NCBI GenBank assembly: GCA_020201305.1
Contig: JAIVHC010000166.1
Location: 1 to 12,922, forward strand
DNA from: Geobacteraceae bacterium
Lineage (GTDB): Bacteria > Desulfobacterota > Desulfuromonadia > Desulfuromonadales > Desulfuromonadaceae
Direction: 5' to 3'
Length of the DNA stretch: 12,922 bases
Positions within the stretch are counted from its first letter, which is position 1. The number at the start of each line of letters is the position of its first letter. Of the stretch, positions 6,124 through 12,922 are shown piece by piece. Position numbers and translations under genes: made by a program. The notes below the pieces were generated by a model, which was not told the origin of the DNA, did no database searches, and was given only the letters and a program-made list of their open reading frames with translations.

Positions 6124-7353
6124 TCAGGATTCAGTTTGCACCAGTTCTGCCACTGTCGCGTACAGCAGTTCAATTCCTTTTTCGATTGCCTCAAAGGCAC
6201 TCTGTTCGCGGATGTTATGGCTCACGCCATCGATGCTGGGGATAAACAATAATGCCGTAGGTGCGATATCCGCAAAGTTCATGGCGTCGTGACCGGCACC
6301 ACTGGGCATCTCGATACTGCTGATGTCGAGTTCTTGTGCCAGGGTTGCAACTCTTGTGCGCAGATTTATATCCAGCGGCACGGGGCGATCATCGCACAGG
6401 GTTGTACTCTTAACCTCGAGTCCACGCCGCGATGACATCTCCGCAATGCTCTTCTCCAAGGCATTGCTCGCTCTCTTTTTTCCATCCATGTCGATATCGC
6501 GGATATCGATCTGCATGTGCACACGACCGGGAACCACATTCATGGCGCCGGGTTCGACATCAAGTACGCCTACCGTTCCCACACACGAGTTGCTGGCGCG
6601 GGTCGCAATCTGTTCCACCGCCAGGACAAGCTCTGCCGCTCCCGCAAGTGCATCATGGCGCATATGCATGGGCGTGTTGCCGGAATGGTCACTTCTCCCT
6701 TCAACATACACATCGAATCTGCTCGGCGCCGCAATGGCGCTTACGAGTCCGATATCGATGCCTTCCTGCTCCAGGCGCCGCCCCTGCTCAATGTGAAGTT
6801 CAAATAAAGCGTAAATATCCTCGGGATGCAGAATATCGTGCTCCAAAGCATCAATGTCACACCCGCACTGATTCAGGGCTGCGGCAAAGGATACGCCATT
6901 ACGATCCGTGAGGTTTTTACATACTTCGACGTCGATCTTTCGTGTAATCGCTTTGCTCCCAATGGTTGCGACCCCGAAGCGACTCGACTCCTCGGCACAG
7001 AAATTAATGATTCGGATGGAACGTTGCGCGTGCAGCCCCTTAGCCGCCAGTCTCCGCACCACTTCGATGCCGGCCAGAACTCCGACCACTCCATCATAGT
7101 GCCCACCCTGAGGCACCGAATCCAGATGGGAGCCAATAACTACCTCAGGCAGATGAGGTTCTGTCCCTTCAAGCACGCCATGGATATTCCCGGCTGCATC
7201 AATGTGAACGCGCAAACCTTCCGCGCGCATAATTTCAATGAGATATGTGCGTGCTTCGTGATCCGCAGGCGTAAGCGCCAGGCGTGTCACTCCGCCATTA
7301 TCCAGAATGCCGCACTGGGCTATGCTATTAAAATCGTGTATGAACTTGTCCAT
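6124..7353 (-). CDS. M20-family Zn amidohydrolase (N-carbamoyl-amino-acid hydrolase / allantoate amidohydrolase type)
   Basis: This 409-residue cytoplasmic enzyme is expected to hydrolyse an N-carbamoyl amino acid, allantoate/ureidoglycolate or similar amide using two metal ions. Candidate metal ligands of the HyuC/AllC group are all present: H76 (GSHLDS), D87 (GGHYDG), E121/E122 (CAEESS), H187 (ELHIEQG) and H379 (GVSHN). H355 lies in the conserved SGAGHDA motif. The middle part (about 205-320) is the dimerisation lid, with the SDHSGNTPM signature (221-229). Length is normal for the family and the frame is intact. The start ATG follows AGAGAG at rather long spacing. No hydantoinase, permease or allantoin genes are adjacent, so the substrate cannot be assigned. 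Family confidence is high; specificity is unknown. Confidence 0.93.
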   Translation of the reverse strand: MDKFIHDFNSIAQCGILDNGGVTRLALTPADHEARTYLIEIMRAEGLRVHIDAAGNIHGVLEGTEPHLPEVVIGSHLDSVPQGGHYDGVVGVLAGIEVVRRLAAKGLHAQRSIRIINFCAEESSRFGVATIGSKAITRKIDVEVCKNLTDRNGVSFAAALNQCGCDIDALEHDILHPEDIYALFELHIEQGRRLEQEGIDIGLVSAIAAPSRFDVYVEGRSDHSGNTPMHMRHDALAGAAELVLAVEQIATRASNSCVGTVGVLDVEPGAMNVVPGRVHMQIDIRDIDMDGKKRASNALEKSIAEMSSRRGLEVKSTTLCDDRPVPLDINLRTRVATLAQELDISSIEMPSGAGHDAMNFADIAPTALLFIPSIDGVSHNIREQSAFEAIEKGIELLYATVAELVQTES

Positions 7354-7466
7354 ATCTTATACTCTCTTGACTGTGATATTATGCCACTCAAACGTAACTG
7401 CCGCTGCCGATAATAGCGGCAGCAGGGATCGAAACGCAAGATCATCACTAAATACGGGAGGAAATG
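7354..7466. promoter_or_regulatory. Divergent promoter region with a GC-rich inverted repeat
   Basis: This 113-bp region lies between divergent genes. CTGCCGCT (7398-7405) pairs perfectly with AGCGGCAG (7415-7422). An overlapping register, GCTGCCG (7404-7410) with CGGCAGC (7418-7424), forms a second hairpin. A GATAAT (7409-7414), a possible -10 for the plus-strand gene, lies in the loop. On the minus strand CATAAT (7383-7378) is a possible -10 for the M20 gene. No good -35 is visible for either. A GGAGG at 7457-7461 serves the plus-strand gene. An operator between the two promoters is plausible but unproven. Confidence 0.4.
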
Positions 7467-7973
7467 ATGTTTAAAAAGCTTATTCTGGGGTTTACTATGG
7501 GTATTGCATTCCTGGGGGCGCACAACAGCGCAGAAGCCGCCGGTTTTCAGCTCAGTCTCACCCCGGACATTGCTCTCCATGCAGACAGCACCCCGATTCA
7601 CGGGGTGAGTCTGAATATCTGGGGCCAGAACCCCCAGCGCGCTTTAGCTCTGGGATTCATAAACGGGTCCTCCGGAGATAGTTCCGGCGTAAGCCTGGGG
7701 CTGCTCGCCAACTATGCAGAAGATTATTCCGGTGCCCACCTCGCCTGGTTTGCCAACTATGCATCGGGGCGCTTCTCCGGCCTCCAATTGAGCGCATTCA
7801 ACTACGCTTCCACCTTGAACGGAGTGCAGCTGGGATGGGTAAATTTTGCCGAGACCGTGGAACAAGGGCTCCAGGTAGGGCTACTCAACATTATGAAAAA
7901 CAATGTCTACTGGTTTGGCGGAATGCCCAATGAAGTAGCGCCGATGATGGTACTGGTAAACTGGCATTACTGA
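7467..7973 (+). CDS. Small exported Gly/Asn repeat protein (LA_2272/VC2662-like surface repeat)
   Basis: This 168-residue protein has a clear N-terminal signal sequence: a KK pair, a hydrophobic core (LILGFTMGIAFLGA), then a likely cleavage after AEA or AEAA. The mature part contains about five consecutive 14-16-residue units of the form (S/N)G-x-x-L-(hydrophobic)x-x-(A)N-(Y/F)A, for example SGVSLGLLANYAEDY, SGAHLAWFANYASG and NGVQLGWVNFAETV. Such units are known from uncharacterised envelope proteins annotated as LA_2272-type surface repeats or VC2662 family. I match these from memory. The terminal NWHY also fits that group. Two adjacent ATGs are possible; the second (7467) is chosen because GGAGG is 5 nt away from it but only 2 nt from the first (7464). 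Location is probably periplasm or outer membrane; function is unknown. Confidence 0.8.
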   Translation: MFKKLILGFTMGIAFLGAHNSAEAAGFQLSLTPDIALHADSTPIHGVSLNIWGQNPQRALALGFINGSSGDSSGVSLGLLANYAEDYSGAHLAWFANYASGRFSGLQLSAFNYASTLNGVQLGWVNFAETVEQGLQVGLLNIMKNNVYWFGGMPNEVAPMMVLVNWHY

Positions 7974-7990
7974 TGCTTTCGCAGAAAGCA
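7974..7990. terminator. Hairpin directly after the surface-repeat gene
   Basis: A perfect 7-bp stem TGCTTTC/GAAAGCA with a 3-nt loop begins at the base after the TGA stop. It lies between convergent genes, with the tex stop at 8004. Neither strand has a T-run behind it, so it is at best a weak or Rho-assisted terminator or an mRNA end-protecting hairpin. A TGGCTAGCCA palindrome overlaps the tex stop codon. Confidence 0.35.
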
Positions 7991-8003
7991 CAAAATTAGA
8001 TGG

Positions 8004-10142
8004 CTAGCCACCTTTCTTGAGGGACAGAGCGATGCGTTTGCGTTCTTCATCTATGCTGATAACGCGCGCCCTCACCTTCTGCCCCACTTTAACCACCGCA
8101 GCCGGGTCCTTTACAAACCCATCTGCAAGCTCGCTGATGTGCGCAAGGCCATCCTGATGGACGCCGATATCAATAAATGCACCGAAATTGGTGACATTGG
8201 TGACGATTCCCGGCAGACTCATGCCTGGCTTTAAGTCTCCGATGGCTTCAACCCCCGCAGCAAAAGCAAAGGATTCAAACGCGCTGCGGGGATCACGCCC
8301 CGGTTTCGCGAGTTCGTGCATGATATCCTTCAGGGTCGGCATGCCCGTATCCGCATTGCAGTAGCGCTTCAGGTCTATAGCTGCGCGTTTTTCCGCGCTC
8401 TGCACAAGTTCGGCCACGCTGGTATGGTTGTCCGTGCATATCTGCTTTACCAGGTCAAAGCGCTCCGGGTGAACCGCAGAGCGATCCAACGGATCGGACG
8501 CATCGCTGATACGCACAAAACCTGCGGCCTGCTCAAATGCCCGTGGACCGAGGCGCTTAACCTTCTTGAGTTCCGCCTTGCTTCTGAACGCCCCATGCTC
8601 GTCACGATAATCGATGATATTCTGCGCCAACTGCGGCCCCAGCCCCGAAACATAGGAGAGGAGCGCCGCACTTGTACTATTCAGCTCCACCCCCACACGA
8701 TTCACACATGAGATAACCGTATCATCCAGACCCTGTTTTAGCGCACCCTGGTCCACATCATGCTGATACTGCCCTACTCCGATCGATTTCGGCTCAATCT
8801 TTACCAGCTCTGCCAGAGGATCAGCGAGGCGTCTGCCAATGGATACCGCGCCACGCACAGTAATATCGTGTTTGGGGAACTCCTGCCGCGCAATCGCGGA
8901 AGCTGAATAGATCGAAGCACCGCTTTCATTGACCTGGGTAATAAGGGGCTGCGACTTCAGGTTGCACGCACGAATAAAATTCTCTGTTTCACGCCCGCCG
9001 GTGCCGTTCCCAATCCCTATTGCCTCAATCCTGAAACGCTCTACCCGCGCCTCAATCGTTTTCTGTGCCTGCGCAGCTTTTCCCGCGCCGGAAAACGGAT
9101 ATATCACATCATGTTCCAGAAGCTTGCCCTGCCGATCCAGACATACCACCTTGCATCCGGTACGGAATCCCGGATCAATGGCAAGGATGGACTTTTGTCC
9201 CAGGGGCGGTGCCATAAGCAGTTCACGTAGGTTTTCGCGAAAAACCCTGATCGCTTCCGTGTCGGCGCCGTGTTTAAGCTCTGCACGCAGCTCTGTTTCC
9301 ATCGACGGCGCCAGCAGACGTTTATAGCAGTCCGCAATAGCTGCTTCAATCTGCGCCCTGTTTTTGCCCCCGGCACCAAAGCGACGCTGGAGCAATGCCA
9401 CAGCCTCCTCTTCAGAGGGGCGCAGGGAGACCCTTAAAAGCCCCTCTGCTTCACCGCGCAAAATAGCCAACAACCGATGGGATGGCGCAGCCGCAGCTTT
9501 TTCCGACCAGGTAAAATAATCACTGAATTTCTGTGCCTCTTCGATTTTCTTTTTCACCACGTTGCTGATCAGCAACGCCCTCGAAGCGAACAACCTGCGC
9601 ATTTGCGCCCGCATCTGCGCATCTTCATTTATGTGTTCGGCAACAATGTCCCGCGCTCCGGCAAGGGCTTCAGTTGAGTTGTTCACACCGGCATCCGGAC
9701 GGATAAAACGAGACGCAGCGCCCTGGGCATCGTCTGTTCCCCTCAGAATAATGTGCGCCAGCGCCTCAAGACCTTTCTCGCGTGCTATAGTGGCGCGGGT
9801 CCGGCGCTTGACCCGATGCGGCAGATAGATATCTTCAAGCTCTTTGAGGGTTACAGCGGCATCGATCTGCTGTTTAAGTCCCCCCACGTACAGATCACGC
9901 TCATCCAGTGAAGCGATGATCGAAGCGCGGCGTTTCTCCAGTTCCTCCATCCGGCTGCGCGCATCCCTGACAGCGGCAATATCCTCCTCATCCATACTTC
10001 CGGTCTGTTCTTTGCGGTAGCGCGCGATAAAAGGCAGGGTTGCGCCACCATCGAGCAATTCCAGAACCGCTTTTACCCGCTTGCTATCCAGATTCAGAGT
10101 TTTCGCGATACACGTACGGTAATTTTCCTGATCTTTACACAT
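8004..10142 (-). CDS. tex: Tex, transcription accessory / RNA-binding protein
   Basis: This 712-residue cytoplasmic nucleic-acid-binding protein is of the Tex (YhgF) family, linked to RNA polymerase and transcript quality control. The domain order is complete. A helical Tex N-terminus carries PFIARYRKE (about 37-45 from the chosen start). A YqgF/RNase-H-like domain starts at about 319 (ILAIDPGFRTG). The SIGVGQYQHDVDQ motif is near 453-465, a helix-hairpin-helix pair at about 498-541 (GLGPQLAQNI), and a C-terminal S1 RNA-binding domain at about 635-708 (VTNFGAFIDIGVHQDGLAHI). The frame extends to an ATG at 10199, but the ATG at 10142 gives the usual N-terminus and leaves room for the divergent gene. 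Its ribosome-binding site is weak. A TATAAA on the minus strand (10170-10165) may be its -10 box. Confidence 0.96.
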   Translation of the reverse strand: MCKDQENYRTCIAKTLNLDSKRVKAVLELLDGGATLPFIARYRKEQTGSMDEEDIAAVRDARSRMEELEKRRASIIASLDERDLYVGGLKQQIDAAVTLKELEDIYLPHRVKRRTRATIAREKGLEALAHIILRGTDDAQGAASRFIRPDAGVNNSTEALAGARDIVAEHINEDAQMRAQMRRLFASRALLISNVVKKKIEEAQKFSDYFTWSEKAAAAPSHRLLAILRGEAEGLLRVSLRPSEEEAVALLQRRFGAGGKNRAQIEAAIADCYKRLLAPSMETELRAELKHGADTEAIRVFRENLRELLMAPPLGQKSILAIDPGFRTGCKVVCLDRQGKLLEHDVIYPFSGAGKAAQAQKTIEARVERFRIEAIGIGNGTGGRETENFIRACNLKSQPLITQVNESGASIYSASAIARQEFPKHDITVRGAVSIGRRLADPLAELVKIEPKSIGVGQYQHDVDQGALKQGLDDTVISCVNRVGVELNSTSAALLSYVSGLGPQLAQNIIDYRDEHGAFRSKAELKKVKRLGPRAFEQAAGFVRISDASDPLDRSAVHPERFDLVKQICTDNHTSVAELVQSAEKRAAIDLKRYCNADTGMPTLKDIMHELAKPGRDPRSAFESFAFAAGVEAIGDLKPGMSLPGIVTNVTNFGAFIDIGVHQDGLAHISELADGFVKDPAAVVKVGQKVRARVISIDEERKRIALSLKKGG

Positions 10143-10187
10143 TTCACATCTCGTATTTTGAATTTTTATAGTGGAGTTAAGGGCAAT
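10143..10187. promoter_or_regulatory. Short divergent intergenic region between tex and the Cys-rich protein gene
   Basis: Only 45 bp separate the two divergent starts, so their promoters must overlap each other and the coding ends. The AT-rich box TTTATA/TATAAA at 10165-10170 could be the tex -10. A TTTACA at 10134-10139, inside the 5' end of tex, could be a -35 for the Cys-rich gene, but no good -10 pairs with it. AAGGG at 10179-10183 is the ribosome-binding site that selects the ATG at 10188. Confidence 0.3.
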
Positions 10188-10400
10188 ATGGATGCGCACT
10201 TTACCATCTATGCACAGGAGAAAAACATCTCCTTTGATTTGTTCGTTGTCGTGGGTATCGTGATCGGGGCTGCTTTTTATCTCTACCGTAAATTTGGCGC
10301 TAAGGATACTACCGGCTGCGGGGGGTGCTCCTCAGGGGGAACCTGCTGCGGAGGGGAAAAGCATAAAACGGATGCAGAGTGCTGTTCCACAAAACGCTGA
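10188..10400 (+). CDS. FeoB-associated-type Cys-rich small membrane protein
   Basis: This 70-residue protein has one transmembrane helix (about 17-34, FDLFVVVGIVIGAAFYLY) followed by a positive RKF and a short cytoplasmic-type tail rich in Cys, Gly and Ser: C44, C47, C53, C54, C65 and C66 (CGGC, TCC and ECC groups). This is the layout of FeoB-associated Cys-rich membrane proteins, small partners found beside the ferrous-iron transporter FeoB and thought to bind iron or an Fe-S cluster. No FeoA or FeoB is in the window, so it is an orphan copy or the remnant of a feo locus. The ATG is chosen over an in-frame TTG at 10158 because AAGGG stands 4 nt before it. It is divergent from tex. Family membership rests on architecture, not on a search. 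Confidence 0.75.
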   Translation: MDAHFTIYAQEKNISFDLFVVVGIVIGAAFYLYRKFGAKDTTGCGGCSSGGTCCGGEKHKTDAECCSTKR

Positions 10401-10424
10401 TGCAGGACTGATTCCTCTACCCTG

Positions 10425-10467
10425 CCCTGCTCTCTTTCTTGAGCCTGCCCCGGGATGGAGAGCAGGG
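10425..10467. terminator. Inverted repeat between convergent genes
   Basis: A perfect 10-bp stem CCCTGCTCTC (10425-10434) / GAGAGCAGGG (10458-10467) with a 23-nt loop lies between the ends of the Cys-rich gene (10400) and the DUF2279-like gene (10472). A second small hairpin CCTCT/AGAGG (10469-10485) overlaps the DUF2279-like stop codon. The position fits a bidirectional transcript end. The long loop and lack of a T-run on either side make a classical intrinsic terminator unlikely. Confidence 0.4.
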
Positions 10468-10471
10468 TCCT

Positions 10472-11377
10472 CTATTCCAAAGAGGTGCGAACTTCAGCAT
10501 AGGTATAAGGAATTTGAACGTAATCGAAAATTCGCGTTTCCCATATATGTCGCGCCAACCTGCCCATATTTACCCCCGCACCGGCATAGAAATAACGCTT
10601 GCGTTCATCCATTTCCGGTCCATGCTGTTCATCATAACCGCGAGTGTAGTATCCCAGATGTAGCTCAAGGTATTTCAGATACGGATTTCTGATAAAGTCA
10701 AAGCCTTCTGCCTTGATTGCCAGCAGGTATTTTGAATGTTCGTAATCAGTGGTGATATCTCCTTCTAAATCACTGAATTCAGGTGAGTATTCCCAGCGTA
10801 AGTCAATGCGTTCACCCCATTGCGGATAGCGGAGCAAAAACCAGCCGAGCCCGGCTCCAACCACATTCGCGGCCATATCTTCAGGAGAAAAACCGTGATC
10901 AGCACTGAAGGAATCACCGATTTCCATTATCCCGGTTACTGCAAGAGCGGAGAGAGGGCCATACAACTGCGATTCCGATTCTGAATAGCCGAAACGCCTA
11001 TAGGCAGCGGCAAAACCATGGCTCATGGCATAGCTGGCCCACGAGTGTCCCAGTTTATCCGCCCCGCCTTCTTTGGTATCGTGACCGAACCACTTTTCGT
11101 TTTCAGTCGAAGGAGCGCGGGAGAAATAATCCCAGTTTACGATCCCCCAGACCATGACGGTTCCCATGGCGCCCAGGTTAAGAGCCCAGGCTTTCTGCGA
11201 GCGGGTGAATCCGTTGTTGTTCGAAGACCTATCAGCAGCAATATCAGCGTGTTCCTGCTCCATTGTGAAACCGGTGGCATCCGGATAGACAGAGTCCGGT
11301 GGTGCCCCCTCGGCAGGTAAATGCAGGATCAGACTCAAAATTGTCAGCAGTGGAATAAAAACTTTGAGATCAGCCAT
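10472..11377 (-). CDS. DUF2279/YfiM-like exported protein, envelope-associated
   Basis: This 301-residue protein has an N-terminal signal sequence (hydrophobic 6-20, likely cleavage after AEGA near 25). A second hydrophobic helix lies at about 64-80. The conserved core resembles DUF2279 (the YfiM group): DKLGHSW around H111, MEIGDSFSADHGFSPED (151-167) and AANVVGAGLGW (169-179). The last 110 residues alternate polar and aromatic positions, as in outer-membrane beta strands. Function is unknown. It starts 10 nt after the stop of the radical SAM gene on the same strand, and no Shine-Dalgarno is visible before its ATG. It is therefore probably co-transcribed and possibly translationally coupled. 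Whether it takes part in handling the maturase product is speculation. Confidence 0.75.
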   Translation of the reverse strand: MADLKVFIPLLTILSLILHLPAEGAPPDSVYPDATGFTMEQEHADIAADRSSNNNGFTRSQKAWALNLGAMGTVMVWGIVNWDYFSRAPSTENEKWFGHDTKEGGADKLGHSWASYAMSHGFAAAYRRFGYSESESQLYGPLSALAVTGIMEIGDSFSADHGFSPEDMAANVVGAGLGWFLLRYPQWGERIDLRWEYSPEFSDLEGDITTDYEHSKYLLAIKAEGFDFIRNPYLKYLELHLGYYTRGYDEQHGPEMDERKRYFYAGAGVNMGRLARHIWETRIFDYVQIPYTYAEVRTSLE

Positions 11378-11387
11378 AGGAGCACAC

Positions 11388-12922
11388 TTATTCAGTGAAG
11401 AAACACGCCGGATCTATGTCATTAAACGGATTTTGGCCATGGCCGTAGGTAACTGCCGGACATCCACCACATACCGGGCGCAGGTCACATTCAAAACACG
11501 CACTGGAACCGCGTCGATACGCTTTTGCCGTCTCACCATAGTAGATATCCTCGAGGCTGGTGGTGTAAATATTACCCACAGGGGACGGATACTTACGGCA
11601 CGCATGTACTTCGCCGCTGGGGAGGAGGGACACAAAATTGAACGCCGCACCGCAACCGAATCCGGTACAGCCGCCAAAAAGCTCCAGCCCCTGTCTGCTC
11701 CGCTCGATGTTGAGCAGATTATCTTTCATGGCCATTGCCGGATTATCCCTACATGCTGCGAGATAGTCCTTGACGAACGTTGCATAATCCACACTTTCGG
11801 CCCCCTGCAACGCGGCCCCCTGCCCCACCATTGAAAGCCGATTATAGGTAAACAGATCCACGCGCTCGCGCAATACCTCCGCCAGCGGCAGGACCTGATC
11901 GAGATTATCCTGGGTCAGGGTCAGCATAACCATAGAGTACACATCGTTGCGTTTCAGAACATCCAGAAATTCCATTACCGCCCTGAAGTTGCCCGCGCCC
12001 CGGATATAGTCATTGTGCTTTTCCAGCCCTTCGAGACTGACTTGGTAGAATACGGGTTTTTCAATCTTCAGAAGTTGTTCCAATTGTGCTTCACTCACCG
12101 GATTGCCTAGAATCGCCGGGGTCAGGTTGCGTTCCACTGCAGCGCGATACAGAGAAATAAAGGATGGATGTAAAAAAGGATTGCCACCGGAAAATGATAC
12201 CTGCCCTGCCACATGGTGGCTGCGGCAGAAGTCGCGCATCTGATCCAGAATTGTTACCCCCCGGGCATAGCTCACATCCTGAAGAGTACTGCGATCATAA
12301 CAATGCCTGCAATTGAGATCACAGCGCTGTGTTATATGCCATTGCAGGGTGAACGCTTCCGCCTTCAGGAAACGCTCCGGTGTTGTAGCCGGCGCCGGGA
12401 AGTCCTCCATATGCCGATGCAGACGCGATTCAGATTCGAGAAGTAAACCCTTGTGAAGCGCTTTTTCAATGGCGCGGTCGAAAATCCCCACCGCCTGATT
12501 CTGCGTGGCGGCAATCTCACGCACATCAAGCCGTTCGGCCACGAGCTTTAACGCCAGAAGATCGTCCGCGCTCGCCACTGCCATACGGCAACGCGCATCA
12601 TGCTTTTTTTTCCACAGGAGAATATGTTCCCCGCCCTCTTGCGGCTCTACCACTTCGCTGTTCAGCACTGCTGGCAGGTTGTTCCAGCCCACTTCAATCA
12701 GATCCAGGGTTGGATTAATGCTTAAAGCGTCTGTGGGCACTTCAATCCGGGCAGGGTTAGTATCACACTGATGTCGCGCGAGTTCGAGCCGCGCCATATC
12801 GGGCAGATAGGCAGGCACATCAGCCGTTGCCGGAGCCGTCTCGAGGGCGGGCGGAAACTCCTCCGCACGTAAAAGGTTGTGCGCTAAAATCCGCCACCGG
12901 GTGGGACCGAGTATCTCCTGAC
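11388..12922 (-). CDS. Radical SAM/SPASM peptide maturase, selenobiotic-family type; 5'-partial
   Basis: This radical SAM enzyme is predicted to modify a ribosomally made peptide. The frame remains open to the right edge, with at least 34 further codons beyond the GTG at 12818 that read like the same protein (PTRWRILAHNLL, LPDMARLELARHQ), so the start is outside. The [4Fe-4S]-SAM motif CDLNCRHC lies at about 12300-12323. SFSGGNPFLHP and ILGNP motifs follow. The C-terminal SPASM region (about 11388-11680) has clustered cysteines: GGCTGFGCG, HACRKYP, CFECDLRPVCGGC and a final ACFF. The roughly 150-residue N-terminal region, the QWHITQRCDLNCRHCYD core and the tail match what I recall of the 'selenobiotic family peptide radical SAM maturase' group in selenium-using anaerobes. 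No substrate peptide is visible in the window. A PqqE-like or other SPASM subgroup is the alternative. Confidence 0.88.
   Translation of the reverse strand, partial: QEILGPTRWRILAHNLLRAEEFPPALETAPATADVPAYLPDMARLELARHQCDTNPARIEVPTDALSINPTLDLIEVGWNNLPAVLNSEVVEPQEGGEHILLWKKKHDARCRMAVASADDLLALKLVAERLDVREIAATQNQAVGIFDRAIEKALHKGLLLESESRLHRHMEDFPAPATTPERFLKAEAFTLQWHITQRCDLNCRHCYDRSTLQDVSYARGVTILDQMRDFCRSHHVAGQVSFSGGNPFLHPSFISLYRAAVERNLTPAILGNPVSEAQLEQLLKIEKPVFYQVSLEGLEKHNDYIRGAGNFRAVMEFLDVLKRNDVYSMVMLTLTQDNLDQVLPLAEVLRERVDLFTYNRLSMVGQGAALQGAESVDYATFVKDYLAACRDNPAMAMKDNLLNIERSRQGLELFGGCTGFGCGAAFNFVSLLPSGEVHACRKYPSPVGNIYTTSLEDIYYGETAKAYRRGSSACFECDLRPVCGGCPAVTYGHGQNPFNDIDPACFFTE

Noticed and set aside
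6323..7413. Several long plus-strand open frames opposite the M20 gene
   Set aside because: They lie antisense to a complete, motif-rich gene, have low-complexity Ser/Arg/Cys-type translations and no ribosome-binding sites. They are shadows.
10143..10199. ATG at 10199 as start of tex
   Set aside because: It adds 19 residues not typical of Tex and overlaps the divergent Cys-rich gene. The ATG at 10142 gives a standard N-terminus.
10398..10443. TGA at the end of the Cys-rich protein followed by TGC, raising the idea of selenocysteine read-through (Sec-Cys)
   Set aside because: The read-through would add only about 14 residues. The sequence after TGA forms just a 5-bp GCAGG/CCTGC stem with no GGT-type apical loop at SECIS position. 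The protein already ends at normal length for its family.
11364..11834. Plus-strand 156-codon frame opposite the radical SAM gene
   Set aside because: It is antisense to the conserved SPASM region, with no recognisable domain and no upstream Shine-Dalgarno in its own right beyond chance.

Overview
The window contains eight protein-coding genes and one insertion sequence. It has no rRNA, tRNA or CRISPR array that I can see. Two genes run off the window: a phospholipase-D-like gene at the left edge and a radical SAM gene at the right edge. Base composition is roughly balanced. No taxonomic marker gene is present. The radical SAM/SPASM protein resembles the 'selenobiotic peptide' maturases known mainly from anaerobic, selenium-using Desulfuromonadales/Geobacter-type and related 'deltaproteobacteria'. 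An HDOD-GGDEF signalling protein, Tex and a FeoB-associated-type Cys-rich protein fit such a Gram-negative anaerobe. This lineage is an inference, not a demonstration.

Region 1 (1-4349) is accessory and rearranged. A large plus-strand gene for a two-motif PLD-like protein is open through the left edge. At the right it is cut in frame by an IS66-family element of the single-transposase (ISBst12-like) type, 2478-4179, bounded by a perfect 14-bp inverted repeat. The 8-bp flanks do not match, so the expected target duplication is missing. On the far side of the element lies an orphan ribosome-binding site and ATG reading leftward into the element. Two unrelated broken gene ends therefore seem to be joined through the IS, which suggests a deletion or IS-IS recombination.

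Region 2 (4350-7353) holds two minus-strand genes. One encodes an HDOD-coiled-coil-GGDEF protein with intact diguanylate cyclase active and inhibitory sites. Its upstream region carries two perfect palindromes about three helical turns apart. The other encodes an M20-family zinc amidohydrolase of the N-carbamoyl-amino-acid/allantoate type.

Region 3 (7354-10400) starts with a divergent intergenic hairpin and a small exported protein made of Gly/Asn-rich 14-16-residue repeats. The transcription accessory protein Tex follows on the minus strand. Divergent from tex, 45 bp away, is a 70-residue one-pass membrane protein with a Cys-rich tail, of the type normally found beside FeoB. The tex-Feo neighbourhood recalls E. 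coli yhgF-feoABC, but feoA and feoB are absent here.

Region 4 (10401-12922) holds a radical SAM/SPASM peptide maturase, open through the right edge. A DUF2279-like exported protein follows it after 10 nt and is probably in the same transcript. The maturase's substrate peptide is not in the window and would be expected just beyond the right edge.

The strongest leads are the radical SAM maturase with its tightly linked DUF2279 partner, and the PLD-like putative nuclease broken at an IS66 junction.
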